Source of the DNA: Phymorhynchus buccinoides
Taxonomy: Eukaryota; Mollusca; Gastropoda; Neogastropoda; Raphitomidae
Length of the DNA stretch: 64,000 nucleotides
Direction of reading: 5' to 3'
Assembly: GCA_017654935.2 (NCBI GenBank)
Contig: CM065682.1
Span: 40,347,466 to 40,411,465 of the forward strand
A model generated the notes under the pieces. The model saw only the letters and a list, made by a program, of their open reading frames with translations, did not search any database and was not told the origin of the DNA. The position numbers and the translations under genes were made by a program. Each line of letters begins with the position of its first letter. Position 1 is the stretch's first letter. Below, piece after piece: positions 47,037 through 59,900 of the stretch.

Positions 47037-48590
47037 CCAGACTTGTTGGACTCTGGAATTTAAAGAAATATTTCCAACAGGACATTCTAACTATTCACAA
47101 AATTGTATTTACAATCCAATTATCTTATTACATTCCTACAACCATTTGTGATAAAAATTGTTTACACACAGACTTACCAACATCAACAAAAAACATAACT
47201 TCCTTGATGAAATGAATACTAAAAACAGCATAAAGATGGAACCGAAACCAAGGGCAGATAGATTCCGTCAGATGCAACCAGCTACTCAATTTTAATTTGG
47301 AATAAAGTGTTCTACATCTGGGGCTCAACAGGTAAGACTGAAACAGCACAATTTTGTTTCTTCCAATCTATGTTCTTGTTGACAATGTACAGAACCAAAG
47401 TAGCGACTTCAGTCCTGCCATGTAGTCTATTACAATGGAATTTCACAGCATCATGGTTGTTATATCTTTCTGCATGATCAGCACGGAAAACATCACCGAC
47501 TCAGACCCATTGTGCATTACTAATACTCATTATTATTATAGCTTCAGTGTCCACTCCTGGTCTATGTCCAGGATACTTTTGTTGTTGTTGTCATTCCCTG
47601 GCTTAAAGACTCCAGGGATCCAAATAGCCGAAGTAGTTGAACACTAGGGTACAAATGCCCCAACTAGGGATGAGAACATTACGTGTGTGACTGTTTTTGA
47701 TTACCCCGCCACACTTCGACTTCGGAGGATTTTGAACTGATAATGTTATGCAGAACATAACATTTTGATGTAGCCTTGGTGTTCTAGCTTATGTCAATTG
47801 GTCTGACATAGGATAATTTTGAGTCATAGTTCCTAAAACCAGTGTATCCTTGAAGACTTTAATTGGGCATGGTGGCACCCCCTGAAGAGAACTCTATGCT
47901 AATTTCTTGACTAAGCAATTATTGTCATCAGTAGGGGATTTAGTATTGTCAGATGTTTAGGGGGGTTGAATTGTTGGATGTTCGAGATTGGAGCAGGCTT
48001 CACGAAAGAAGTAAATCTGTAGTGGTATTGTGCCTCTTCAGATGGGTTATCTGGTGGCTTAATCTGACTTATTTATGGTTTATTGGTACCATTGGCAACA
48101 ATCCTCTCTAGGGAATGTTGTGAGAGCTAAGTGTGGTAAAAGTTTGGAATAAGTGTAGTTCCACAACTGAGGTACACTGAAAAGTGAAATTGATACTGCC
48201 AAAAGAATATGTTTGCAGTTTGTATTATAATCAAAAGGTAGATCCTTACAGTCTAACCTTGGTTGCAGTCATGCGTTTCTTGTTAGATTTATTAAGCTTT
48301 TTTCATGCATGTTGGATTGATGTCTTCTTAAAAAATGTATTCTTTGGTCAGTTTATAGCGGCTGTCTTCATTTTTTTTAAAGCTATATATAACAATCAGT
48401 GGGTTGTAAAAGATGTGTGAGTGGGAAAGGTAAAATGTTTTTACTTTGATAACTGTGTTTATCATGTTTTCTATAAAAAAAATACTTTCCTCAGCGAATA
48501 GTGTATAGCAATTTCTGGCTCCATGTCAAAGGCTAAACTGAACAAATTTGTCAGATTACATATGCTACATGTTAAAACTAAGTACAAGCT
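47037..48590. other. Intergenic, no recognised gene
   Basis: Contains a partial R2 repeat copy (47660-47735). Open frames up to 78 codons lack signatures. Confidence 0.4.
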
Positions 48591-48596
48591 CTGGGC

Positions 48597-48811
48597 CTGT
48601 ATTCACATTGAGATAGTATGAGACTTATCATCATATCTTAGAAGTACCTCTAAAGGTCCCTTTAGACGTACTTCTAAGATATGATAAGTCTCATACTATC
48701 TCAATGTGAATACAGGCTCTAAGATATGATAAGTCTCATACTATCTCAATGTGAATACAGGCTCTAAGCTATGATAAGTCTCATACTATCTCAATGTGAA
48801 TACAGGCCTGA
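48597..48811. repeat. Hairpin with a triplicated arm
   Basis: CCTGTATTCACATTGAGATA and the following bases pair with TATCTCAATGTGAATACAGG near 48698. The right arm unit (about 45 bp) is then repeated twice more in tandem, each ending TGTGAATACAGGC. Confidence 0.9.
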
Positions 48812-48957
48812 TAAAAGAGACGTAAACACAACATGAGCTCAACAAGGGAAACATTGGATGTTTATGATTTTCTTTCTTTTGGGGGACGAGGGGGTGGTGG
48901 TGGAGGGCATTCATGTCTTGGCTTTCTAAACTAACGGAAAAAGTGGTCTGACCATCT

Positions 48958-50550
48958 CCAGGAACACGATCTTTTCTATCCAAACCAGTCTGCCTATCGG
49001 GCAGGTCACAGTATTGAGACAGCCCTCTTCAAGATAACGGATGATCTACTGACCGCCTTAGACGAAAACAAAGTTTCTCTTCTCTCCCTCCTTGATCTTT
49101 CTGCAGCGTTTGATACTATTGACCACTCCATTCTACTTTCAAGACTCTATACCTCCTTTGGTCTATCTGGGATTGTTCTTTCCTGGTTTTCTTCCTACCT
49201 CTCTGACCGTACACATATATATATATATATAATTGTTGTCAATGGTTCTTCATCTCCTCCAAAACCTCTTCAGTTTGGTGTCCCCCAAGGTTCAGTTTTA
49301 GGCCCTATCCTTTTTATTTTATATATCCCAACCTCTCTCCGCCATCATCAGCCAGCACTCTCTTCTTCATCATAGTTTTTCTGATGATAATCAGCTGTAC
49401 ATTTCTGCCCACCTGAGTCAGTCAAATCAAATTATTTCTTCTTCTAAGTCATGTATTTCTGATGTTAAAGCATGGACAAACTGTAACAAACTCCAACTCA
49501 ATGCTGACAAGACAAATGATTCTTGTTGCCTCCAATCATACAGTTAAAACTCAGGTTCTTCCGGGTTCTGTTGACATTGATGGCACTGATATCAGCTATC
49601 AACATCCGTCCATTATCTAGGCGTTACTTTGGACCAAACCATTTCTTTCAAACAGCATGTTTCCAACATGTGCAAGTCTTGTTATCTAGAGCTTCGAAGA
49701 ATCAGCTCAATCCGCCGTTTTTTCTCTCAAGATGCCCTGAAGACTCTAATCTGTGCTTTTGTTCTGTCTCACCTTGACTACTGTAACTCGCTCCTTGCTG
49801 GCTGTCCCTCAACTCTTATCTCTAAGAATGATCAGGCTCCCTCATATCTCTCTGACCTTCATTCATGTCTTTGTCCAGCACAATGATCAGCTACGCTTCT
49901 GTCTTCATCTCTAGAGCACACCACTCGTCTCCTCTCTCTTCCCTCCATCCATCTCAAATCTGCTGGCCAACGTTCTTTTTCCTATCAGGCACCACCCCTT
50001 TGGGATTCTCTGCCTCCTCCTCTTCGACACTGACTCAGTCTCCTCATTCAAAACCTCTCTGAAAACCCATCTTTTTCCTGTCACACGCTAACCATTTGCT
50101 TTTGTTCAGTTGTCTATTTCTGCGTGCCTGTGAAGGGGAGATTGAGATTGAATAGAAAGTATGTGTTGTTTGTGTGTGCTGTCTGTGTGAGTGTAAGCGC
50201 ATGTGTGTAGTTGTGTGTGTGTGTGTGTCTGTATGTGTGGTGTGTGTGCATGCAAGTGTGTACATGTGTGTGTGATCTTCTGGAGTGCAAGTGTGTGTCT
50301 GTGCAACTTAGTGTGTATGATTTACTGAATGTGAAATAAAGATCGAGTCTGTGTCTATGTGTGTGTGTTATGTATATATGCGTGTATGTGGGGGTGGGGG
50401 TGTCTGTGTGTGCTGCTATGTGCATGTGTTGTTGCTGGCTGTGTAATTCTTGAATACTATTTTTGTTGTCTGTTTATTGTTGAACACTTGGTAGTAAAGC
50501 GCTTTGGGCTCGTTTGAGGTAAAGCGCTATATGAATGTAATATTATGTTA
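48958..50550 (+). pseudogene. LINE with reverse-transcriptase domain (truncated and frameshifted)
   Basis: RT motifs are in order: NQSAYRAGHSIETALFK, LSAAFDTIDHSIL, FGVPQGSVLGPILF, then SDDNQLY (FADD position), LGVTLDQTISFK, and LSHLDYCNSLLAGCP. The 3' end is a GCGCTATATGAATGT-type terminus at about 50525. This suits the L2/CR1 group. The 5' end is truncated, frames are broken at several points and an (AT)n tract interrupts the RT. A TG-rich stretch (50160-50420) lies in the 3' region. Confidence 0.85.
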
Positions 50551-52268
50551 TTAATATTATAATTTTGTTTCTTTACCCCCAAATCAATGCTAATTTTGTG
50601 CTTGATAATCACAATAATGAATGTGAAAAGTCATCACATCTGAACATGCTTGACCACAAAAAAACATAAAACGGATGTATTGAAATGCAAGAGCACTGAG
50701 AGACAGGTAATTTATTTGATTCAGCAAAACAACATATGTGCATAAATGATCAATAACAAGAAACAATAAAAAATAACAAATCATTGATTGAGAAAAAAAG
50801 CAACATACAACAAAATCATAAACTCAAAAATTCATTTATAGACAAATAGTGCTCATTTTAATTTGGAATCTCATTGACAGCAAGCTGTATGGTAACATAT
50901 AACAAAATAGAAACATTATCACAGTGTTCCTGACTGCATAGTGTATGACACACCAAAAATTCCTCAAGTTTATTTGGTTTGATTTTTTTATATGACCCAA
51001 ACTGTTCTCTGCTTTGTTGCATCCTCCACACCCCAATAGGGTCAAACATATTAACATAATCTTGTGTGTGTGTATAAGAGACAGTGGCACATGCTGTGCA
51101 TTATATTTGTTTGTGAGATCTAGAGAAGACAGAATGGATGGATGAAGTCTGTTATATTTTGCATTGAATTAACACAGGCATGGTACTAGTCCGCAAATTT
51201 CGCGAAAAAAACCAACAACAAAGAAATCTAGAGGAAACTGCGTGGTGGGGTTTATGCACAACGATTTCTCTCAGCGATCTTTATGCATTTTTAGAAAGAA
51301 AATTCTTTCGGTCAGGTTTTTTTTAGCAAAACAGTATAATTTTGTTTTCAGGCTGAAATAGACAAAGTATTAAAAAAAAATTATTGCTTGAAGGAGAGGC
51401 TCTCTTGGGTCGCCATGGGGCAAGCAAGCCCCCTGGACTCAATTCCAAAATATCTTCAGAGAAAAATGTTTTCCCCTAGTACCATGCCTGAAACATTGCA
51501 TTGTGCCTTTTGCGTGTTTATTTGGGTTAAAGATAAATCCAATAAATGTTGGCGTTTAATCATTTGATTTTTGTGTTTGTTTATTTTATGGAGAGTGAGA
51601 TCTAAAGATATGGAAATGAAATGCACTAAAACAAGACATCTCACACACTTAAGCAGGGGACAATATACTGATATACGCCAATCTGTCGTTTCCAACTACA
51701 GATAGCAGAGACAGCTGTTCTGGAGGAATGGGCTAAAAAAATTGTTTTTTTGCTGTCCCATCTTCTGGGTCGTACAATGGCATTGCTTCCACGCCGCTCA
51801 TTCCGAATCACAATTCACAGCCACATCCCGGCTTGTTCAGGTCGCAGAATGGGCTAAAATTTGTTGTGAGCGGAGATGCCTTTGATAAGCAATTTCGTTC
51901 ATAAACAAACTGACTCAATGCTGGAATGACAATAATAATAAAAAAAGTAAATCATCACAATCATTTATTGAATTGTCATGTAATAGACCAAACTCTGACC
52001 AGCTCTAGCTCAGTCTGCTGTGTTATGAAACGACTGTCAATAGAAAGTTTGTTCCATTTCATAACCATTTTTCCTTCTGAGAATTGCATACATTTAATAA
52101 TGATCTGGGGGATTAGTTTCTTTGAATTCTGGAGAAAAGGGAGGGGATGGAGAAGGGTAGATGATGAATACCGATACTTGGAATGGGGTTGCATTTAGAT
52201 GGTGAATAGTATGTAAACAAAATAATAATTTAACAAAACTAAAAATAGCCTTTATCATTCTCGGAATA
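50551..52268. other. Intergenic, no recognised gene
   Basis: AT-rich sequence with no domain or repeat I recognise. Confidence 0.4.
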
Positions 52269-53049
52269 CAGTGGAACCTCCCTTATAAAACCTTCAAAAA
52301 TAATCCTAAATGAGGTCACATAAGCAAGCATGAAAGAATTCCGCGGAAAATCCGCTGATTTTTTTAAAAACTTCCGCGGGGAAAAAAAATTCTGCGGATT
52401 TTTGTTTTCAAAAAATGTTTGTATAGAAGTAAAGGACCGATCTTGCCGTATTCTTATATCTACAAGTCTATTTGGCGATTCTCAAACTGGTTAACCGGAA
52501 GTCGCTTTAGCTCACTCGCTTCATTTGTGCAAAGGAAGGCGAAATGAGTACCTCCCGCTCAACAAAAGTAGTGATGTTAGCAGAAAATGTGGGTGGAAGG
52601 ATATTTGTGCCGACAAATTTTTTGGAATAGATTAGCCCCCCTCCCCGCTGAACAAAACCTCTGACGTTAGTTAGCTGGAAAAACTTTTTTTTGAAATGTT
52701 TCTGCCCCCCCCCCCCCCCAACAAAACTTCGGACGTTAGCTGAAAATCCGGGTGGAAGGATTTCTCGGCTGCAAAAATCTCATTCTTTCATGCCTGAAAG
52801 ATGTTTGTGCCTGAAAAAAATTTTTGGGAATGTTTTGCCCCCCCCCCCCCCCCCCCCCCGTCAACAAAACTTCTGACGTTAGGTGAAAATCCGGGTGGAA
52901 GGATTTCTCGGCTGAAAAAATCTCTTTTTTTATCTTCATCCACTTTCATGCCTGATAAGGGAGGTGATTTTAATACTTGCAAAGAAGAGCAATGTCTCAG
53001 AGAAGTAGGTCTTATGTGGGAGGGAGTCTTATAATGGGAAGTTCCACTG
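52269..53049. mobile_element. Pogo/Tigger-like element (781 bp)
   Basis: Left end CAGTGGAACCTCCCTTATAA; right end TTATAATGGGAAGTTCCACTG; TA on both sides. The last 70 bp match those of the element at 12812. The interior has a two-copy duplication (ACAAAACTTCGGACGTTAGC and ACAAAACTTCTGACGTTAGG) with C-homopolymer tracts. Confidence 0.85.
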
Positions 53050-53149
53050 TACGTAGTACATATCACATAAATTGTTGCCTTCATCCATAACCACAAAAGC
53101 TGATGGTAAATGTGTTTCACTGGCTGTTTATCTCCTCTGTTATTGTCAC

Positions 53150-53360
53150 ATCTGGCGGGGTAATCAAAAACGGTCACACACGTAATGTTCTCATCCACAG
53201 CTGATGCATTTGTATGGCTGCCCATGTGGCGGGGTAATCAAAAACGGTCACACACGTAATGTTCTCATCCACAGCTGATGCATTTGTACCGTAGTGTTCA
53301 AGTGCTTCGGCTGTTGGGATGATTGATCCCGGGAGTCTTTTAGCCAGGGTACATCAACAA
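53150..53360. repeat. Dispersed repeat family R2 with an internal duplication
   Basis: GGGGTAATCAAAAACGGTCA to GATGCATTTGTA is present twice (53157-53214 and 53229-53287), then the TCTTTTAGCCAGGGTAC tail. Confidence 0.85.
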
Positions 53361-53732
53361 CAACAACAATGTCACATCAAACAATGTTAGCAGCAAGATT
53401 CTTTTTGGGTTTGAAATTCGACTTTGCGTTTATTTGTTATTAGCAGCAAGCTTTCAACCCATTGGCACCAGCAGACTGATGGGCATTGTTGTTTTCATCA
53501 CATAGTGGCCTTCTTTGCAGGAAATGAGCAACCTTCACTGTTGTTTCACATTAACCAGTGTAATTACAGCACAGCACAGCTCACTTTGACACATTATAAA
53601 AAAGGGACTACTTGTTTGTTTGGTTTTAACAGTTTGAGGGGACTTTGTTTCTCTTTAACTTATGTAATGAAAGCTACTTGACCATATGGTACTTTTTTTC
53701 CAATCTTGTACTGACAGTTCACAACACCTAAT

Positions 53733-54273
53733 CAGGGTTCGTAGGGGCCTTTCAAGTCCTTGTGAATTGATGTTTTGTCAAAAGGCCTTTTAAGTGCTTT
53801 GATTCAGCAAGTCAGTCCTTTTACTTCATCATGAGGTCCTTTCAATTTGTGAAGGGTACTGTTAAGTCCTGTTAGGAAAAGGTTTGAGAAAGAAACTGGG
53901 AATGGTAATGAAATCATTTCTGACCAAAACAAATCCATCAGTCTGCAAAGCTACTGATGTCATGAAGTGTAGCAGATGATCTTTCAAAGATGGAAAATTC
54001 CAGTGAGCAAAAAAAGAGCCAGGCTGGCAGGTGGTCAATGACCTCTTGACTTCTGGTTGAACTCTCCCACTGAAGACATGACTTCTATTGACAGATAACT
54101 GACAACTAAATCAGAGGGTAAACAGCTCTGTTGTGCGAGTGTTCTGCTTTAATAAAAGCTTAGGTATATTCCTTACAATCATGCTATCAAAGGTCCTTTT
54201 GAATTGAGATGAGGTCCTTATAAGTCCTTTAAAGGTCCTTTTTTTTACTCATGCCCCAAACCTGGGAACCCTG
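53733..54273. mobile_element. MITE with CAGGGTTC termini and CCTAAT target duplication
   Basis: The left end CAGGGTTC and right end GAACCCTG are short inverted repeats. CCTAAT is present directly on both sides (53727-53732 and 54274-54279). It is rich in AAGTCCTT and AGGTCCTTT words. Possibly hAT-like, though the visible duplication is 6 rather than 8 bp. Confidence 0.7.
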
Positions 54274-54715
54274 CCTAATTAGGTCAATATATAAGTACAA
54301 TAATACGCTGGAGGTCTGAATTCTTTTAATGAGTGCTTCTAGCCACCAAACTGGAGATTACTCTCCAGGATTATATTACTTCCCATCGGCAAATTTTGAT
54401 TGCATGCGACAATCATGTAACTCTATTATACCTAAACAGCCTATTAATTAATGACACATGAAACTCCTAATTTTGTTTGATATACAATTCACTTAAAACA
54501 AGAATATAAACTCATGGAAACCATTGCCAACTTTTTTCATAACAAATTCATAAATGTTAAATAAAAATCAAGTGTTTTATCATGCATTGGATCACATTCC
54601 TATTTGGAGAAAATAGCTTCTTTTAAATTAAAGAGGCAAAAATTCTTCAAGATTAAAAAAAAGAAAAATCCACCTGGTGGATATAAGCAAAGTGAAAGTG
54701 AAATATACCCTTTAA

Positions 54716-56194
54716 CCCTTTCACCGCCAATGTCCCATTTGTGCAGCACAGTGATTTAACACCCATGTCACTAAAAGGCATCAAAGCAGGGTCTGTTCAT
54801 CCAAAGAGCCTTTTCTTTATTTTGGGAGGTAAGAACAGGCCTTACGTTATACATGTCATATAAGAATCACCAATATTGCAGATGATTTTGGGAGGTAAGA
54901 ACAGGCCTTACGTTATACATGTCATATAAGAATCACCAATATTGCAGATGATTTTGGGAGGTAAGAACAGGCCTTACGTTATACATGTCATATAAGAATC
55001 ACCAATATTGCAGATGATTTTGGGAGGTAAGAACAGGCCTTACGTTATACATGTCATATAAGAATCACCAATATTGCAGATGATTTTGGGAGGTAAGAAC
55101 AGGCCTTACGTTATACATGTCATATAAGAATCACCAATATTGCAGATGATTTTGGGAGGTAAGAACAGGCCTTACGTTATACATGTCATATAAGAATCAC
55201 CAATATTGCAGATGATTTTGGGAGGTAAGAACAGGCCTTACGTTATACATGTCATATAAGAATCACCAATATTGCAGATGATTTTGGGAGGTAAGAACAG
55301 GCCTTACGTTATACATGTCATATAAGAATCACCAATATTGCAGATGATTTTGGGAGGTAAGAACAGGCCTTACGTTATACATGTCATAAGAATCACCAAT
55401 ATTGCAGATGATTTTGGGAGGTAAGAACAGGCCTTACGTTATACATGTCATAAGAATCACCAATATTGCAGATGATTTTGGGAGGTAAGAACAGGCCTTA
55501 CGTTATACATGTCATAAGAATCACCAATATTGCAGATGATTTTGGGAGGTAAGAACAGGCCTTACATTATACATGTCATAGAAGAATCCCCAATATTGCA
55601 GATGATTTTGGGAGGTAAGAACAGGCCTTACGTTATACATGTCATATAAGAATCACCAATATTGCAGATGATTTTGGGAGGTAAGGACAGGCCTTACGTT
55701 ATACATGTCATATAAGAATCACCAATATTGCAGATGATTTTGGGAGGTAAGGACAGGCCTTACGTTATACATGTCATATAAGAATCACCAATATTGCAGA
55801 TGATTTTGGGAGGTAAGAACAGGCCTTACGTTATACATGTCATATAAGAATCACCAATATTGCAGATGATTTTGGGAGGTAAGGACAGGCCTTACGTTAT
55901 ACATGTCATATAAGAATCACCAATATTGCAGATGATTTTGGGAGGTAAGGACAGGCCTTACGTTATACATGTCGCATAAGAATCACCAATATTGCAGATG
56001 ATTTTGGGAGGTAAGGACAGGCCTTACGTTATACATGTCATATAAGAATCACCAATATTGCAGATGATTTTGGGAGGTAAGGACAGGCCTTACGTTATAC
56101 ATGTCACAGAAGAATCACCAATATTGCAGATGATTTTTTTCTCTACCCTGGTAATGGAGATTTTTTTTGCGAAAAATAGCTGGCGGCGAAAGGG
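54716..56194. mobile_element. TTAA-flanked MITE, family A (copy 3, expanded to 1,479 bp)
   Basis: It starts CCCTTTCACCGCC, ends GGCGGCGAAAGGG, and has perfect TTAA on both sides. Sister copies at 14230 and 44648 are 223-239 bp. The excess length is a tandem array of its own central segment. Confidence 0.92.
54820..56130. repeat. 66-bp satellite array, about 20 copies
   Basis: The unit GATTTTGGGAGGTAAGAACA through CACCAATATTGCAGAT repeats in tandem. Copies 9-11 are 64 bp (ATA deleted to A in GTCATATAAG). Copies 14, 15 and 17-20 carry GGTAAGGACA. The last copy keeps CACAGAAGAATC, the form in the single-copy sister elements. Confidence 0.95.
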
Positions 56195-56198
56195 TTAA

Positions 56199-56888
56199 AT
56201 TGTCTTGAAAGCAGAACAGATCGACTTTCTTCACTAACTTTTCTGTCCAACCATTGCTCAACCAACAATATTTTGTGTAGTAAAGTAATACATATGTTTC
56301 AGTCTGTGCAAGCTGCACAATCTGACCAGCTGAAAGAGAAGACACTGGCTTTGCAAAGCATGTACAAACAATACATCAGCCATTTTCATTCCATTACAGT
56401 GAGCTAACAAAAACTAACCAAAAATAAGCAAAATAATGATGTTATAATAAAACAAAGACTTAATAGATGAGATATCATTTGGCAATAAACATACTCTGTG
56501 AAATAAATCAAAGCATTTCAATTAAAGCAAATTACCTACTCCATTTATGCTCATCAGATTGAAAATAGCAAGTGGAGGCTGTCAAGAAATTTGAAGACTC
56601 AAAAGTTACAACAATAATGAAATGCAGCCGATTTTAGTAAATCACAAGTTTTCAGCATAGAATTGTTTTAAAAGCAATAATACAAAACTATACACCATCA
56701 ATAGTTACCACTGATTGTAAAAAGACGTGCATTTTCCACACAAAACTTCCTCTCACTGTTTCAACCATTTCCAAATAAAAACATAAAAAAACTTCGTGTA
56801 AGCATGTCATGTAACAAATCCGAACTATGCACCTGTTTTGACATTTATTATATCAACATCAGTATCACCATTGCATTCTTCTGAGTGG
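56199..56888. other. Probable TECPR1 3' UTR and flank
   Basis: AT-rich non-coding sequence downstream of the TECPR1 stop on the minus strand, with several AATAAA words. Extent of the UTR unknown. Confidence 0.35.
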
Positions 56889-56939
56889 TCATTTGTTGGG
56901 GGTCATCAGTCCACGTATAGAGACGTAGTGCCACCCAGG
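56889..56939 (-). CDS. TECPR1: TECPR1-like terminal exon
   Basis: The acceptor is CATGTGCAG. It encodes PGWHYVSIRGLMTPNK followed by TGA (56889-56891). The GW-x-x-VSIRG ending fits the closing strand of the second propeller. On the minus strand AATAAA occurs 40 bp beyond the stop (56844-56849), a possible but very close polyadenylation signal. Confidence 0.85.
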   Translation of the reverse strand, partial: PGWHYVSIRGLMTPNK

Positions 56940-59900
56940 CTGCACATGCAAAACAAAGCAAACTTAGTAAACGGCCGTAGCATGTGCTGTTTGTTATAAA
57001 GTGACTAACACAACACCTCTGTGTCACTTATACATGGGTGCAACTCCCCCAAATGAAAAACAATGAAAGGCAGGGTACAGGGGCAGAGCCCCATCGGACG
57101 ATTCAGGGGGGCAAGTTAAGAGAGATAACGAGATAGACAGTTAAAATCAATCAATCAAAATTTATTCTTTAAAAATGATAGACAGAGACAGTAGTTTGAT
57201 AAGCCTTATGAAATTATTACTGTCATTGCCTTTGTAAACTTCCAAGATAGAACAACCTAGTTCAAAACGCCCCAAATCGCTTGTGGTGAATTTTGTGGGG
57301 GGTGATAAATTACAAAAAAACTTCAGGTTCTGGTAAAATTAAAAATACTGAAATCAGTGTAAAAATGAAAGAGTAGCACCCATGCTTATAACCAAATGCA
57401 CTGACAAAAATACTAGGAAAAAAAGAATGTAAATTCAACCTTAATTTAGCACATTCTTCAAAAACTGCTCACAATAATTTACTTTCCTGTTTTTCTTCCA
57501 ATTATCAGTTTTCAAGTTTACGGCTTTAAACCCCAACTGTACAAGAACTGCTACATCTCAAGGTTTGTCATGCTGCTGCCGCTGTTATGTCCTCTGATAT
57601 TGTGAACAAACAGATGTCATCTACTTTTATTATTGTACAAACTTTTATGATTGCAAATCTCTTGAATAATTTTTGTATAAATTTCTGATAAACTCGTGTC
57701 ATGAATTTTGGTATAATTTAAATAATAAATCAATAAACCAATTGAGATGAGTAAAAGTACAAAACAGGTAAAAGTATAAACTATTAGGGGAAAATGATCA
57801 TATCTGATAAATGTGAGTTCTTACCCCAATGACCAGTTCCCAGTCAGTCCCAGAGGGAGTGGTTTCTGTGATGCCCAGACGTCTGTACACTGCACCCGAG
57901 GAATGTTTGTGGCGTCCAAAGTTTTTTTCCGACACTATCCACACCTGTCAGTGACACCAACGGGATGGGCAATTTAGATTCATGGCACACGGACATGTGT
58001 ATTGTTATTGGTATTAGCCTCTGTTTCCATAGAGTCAATCCAACTAACAATATCATCCCCCTCTCTGACTCTGTCAAAAACTTAAGTGTCACTTTGGACA
58101 ATACTCTTTCCATGCAGAGTTTCCCCGACTCAGACCTGTCCGTCCTGCTACCATCAAATTCGTCGCATTGGCTATATTCGTAAATATCTCTCAGATGAAG
58201 CCACAGCAAAGCTTGTTACTTCCCTCATCCTATCTCATCTTGACTACTGTAATGCCCTCCTTTCTGGCCTATCAGTCTCTTCTATATCTTGTCTCCAGCG
58301 TATTCAAAACACAGCTGCTCGTCTTGTCCTTAGGAAGAAAAAGTTCGATCATGTCAATCAAAATCAATCAACCAATAATTTATTATGTCCTCAAGTACAG
58401 GATAATTTTCGTCATGTTAGCCCTCTTCTCCGTTCTTTGCACTGGCTTTTTGTCGCAGACAGAATTGAGTATAAATTAAACACCCTTTGCTATAAATCTA
58501 TATCATAAAGCTGCTCCATCTTACCTCTGCGACAATAGTTCCATTTATACACCAGCTCGCACTTTACGTTAAGTTTCTGACCCTCTTTCTCTCCAGATCC
58601 CTAGGTATAAGCTTTCAACGGTTGGTCGGCGCTCTTTTGCTGTCTCAGGACCGACCTCCTGGAACAAACTTCCTCTTTCCCTCTGTCAGCGACCGACCCT
58701 CTCTGCTTTCAAATCTAACCTCAAAACCCACCTGTCCCCCCGTCATTGAAGCTCCGCTCTCTTTCTCTTCTCTTGCCTTTAGGTCTTTTTCTGCTGTATT
58801 CCATTTATGTCATACGTGTGTGTTCGCTTTGTATTGCGTCTTTGTTTGAATGCGTTAAGAATGCTAACGCGTGTGCACACTTTGATTTGATTTCTATCAA
58901 GATTCAGCGCCGTATAAATACTGTATGTTGTTATTACTTTCTAGTCACAGAGACTGTCTCTGTAACATTCAGGCTGCTCCCACCAAGAGAGCCTGTTGCC
59001 GCCACACTCTTTTTTTTCGGATGGTATTTGAATATGTGTCATCCATCCCAACACCACTACACGACCTACTCTTACCAATTAGTAAAATGGGCTTATTCAC
59101 TGTATGTTTTGTTGCCCTGTTCTTCATGACTTGAGAACAAAACTTATACAGTCCAAATATTATAATTACCCATGTCGATTTCATTTCAATTTACTAAGAG
59201 GTATAATGATAACTTTTGTAATATTTGTAGGTTAATTAACATGCATGTTATGCTTATTTCTTTGTTATCTTTATTCCATGCCTTGTTTTCTTTTTGTGTA
59301 GGTAAGAATGTGTCAATTTTGTGTATTTACAGTGTTATTGCCCCCATCTGATTAAACAATTCATATTCGTATTCATATAGTAAAATGGGCTTTAACGTTT
59401 GCGCATGATCTTGTGCACGGGACCTCTGTTTCAAGTCTCGACTGAAGGACTTTTGTCAACTGAAGTTAGGTTCCAATTTACACCTGAGTGGAGTAAGAAA
59501 AGAGGAAAAAAGTGTCTTTCACAAGGACTCAATACCACAGACTGAGCAAGATTTGAACCACTGTACATGTACTTGCAAACCTGTTGGATTATGAGCCAGC
59601 GATTCTAACCACTCAGCCACGGTGGTAAAGGAGGTTCATGCCACAAAAGACCTCACAGCTATAAATGACCAGCAAGAGTGTGATCAAAGTTAAAACTTGG
59701 CCTTGCTACATATCTCCACAAACTAAATTTTACTCACCTCAAGCCTTCAAACCAACAATTGGTTATATTTTATTCAAAGTTTAGTTTTCAAAGTTTAGTT
59801 TTCAAAGGCAACAATCCACATGGTGTTGGTGTTGCACTTCATGTACGGTAGCAAAAAAAAAGCCTATAAGAAGATAACACTTGGATCGGGACTTCTGTTG

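Noticed and set aside
54820..56130. CRISPR-like array
   Set aside because: There are no unique spacers; the 66-bp units are directly adjacent, in a eukaryotic intergenic region bounded by transposon termini.
57844..58209. 121-codon minus-strand frame crossing the TECPR1 exon
   Set aside because: It is a different frame from the exon and runs into the LINE fragment; the exon frame has the tectonin homology.
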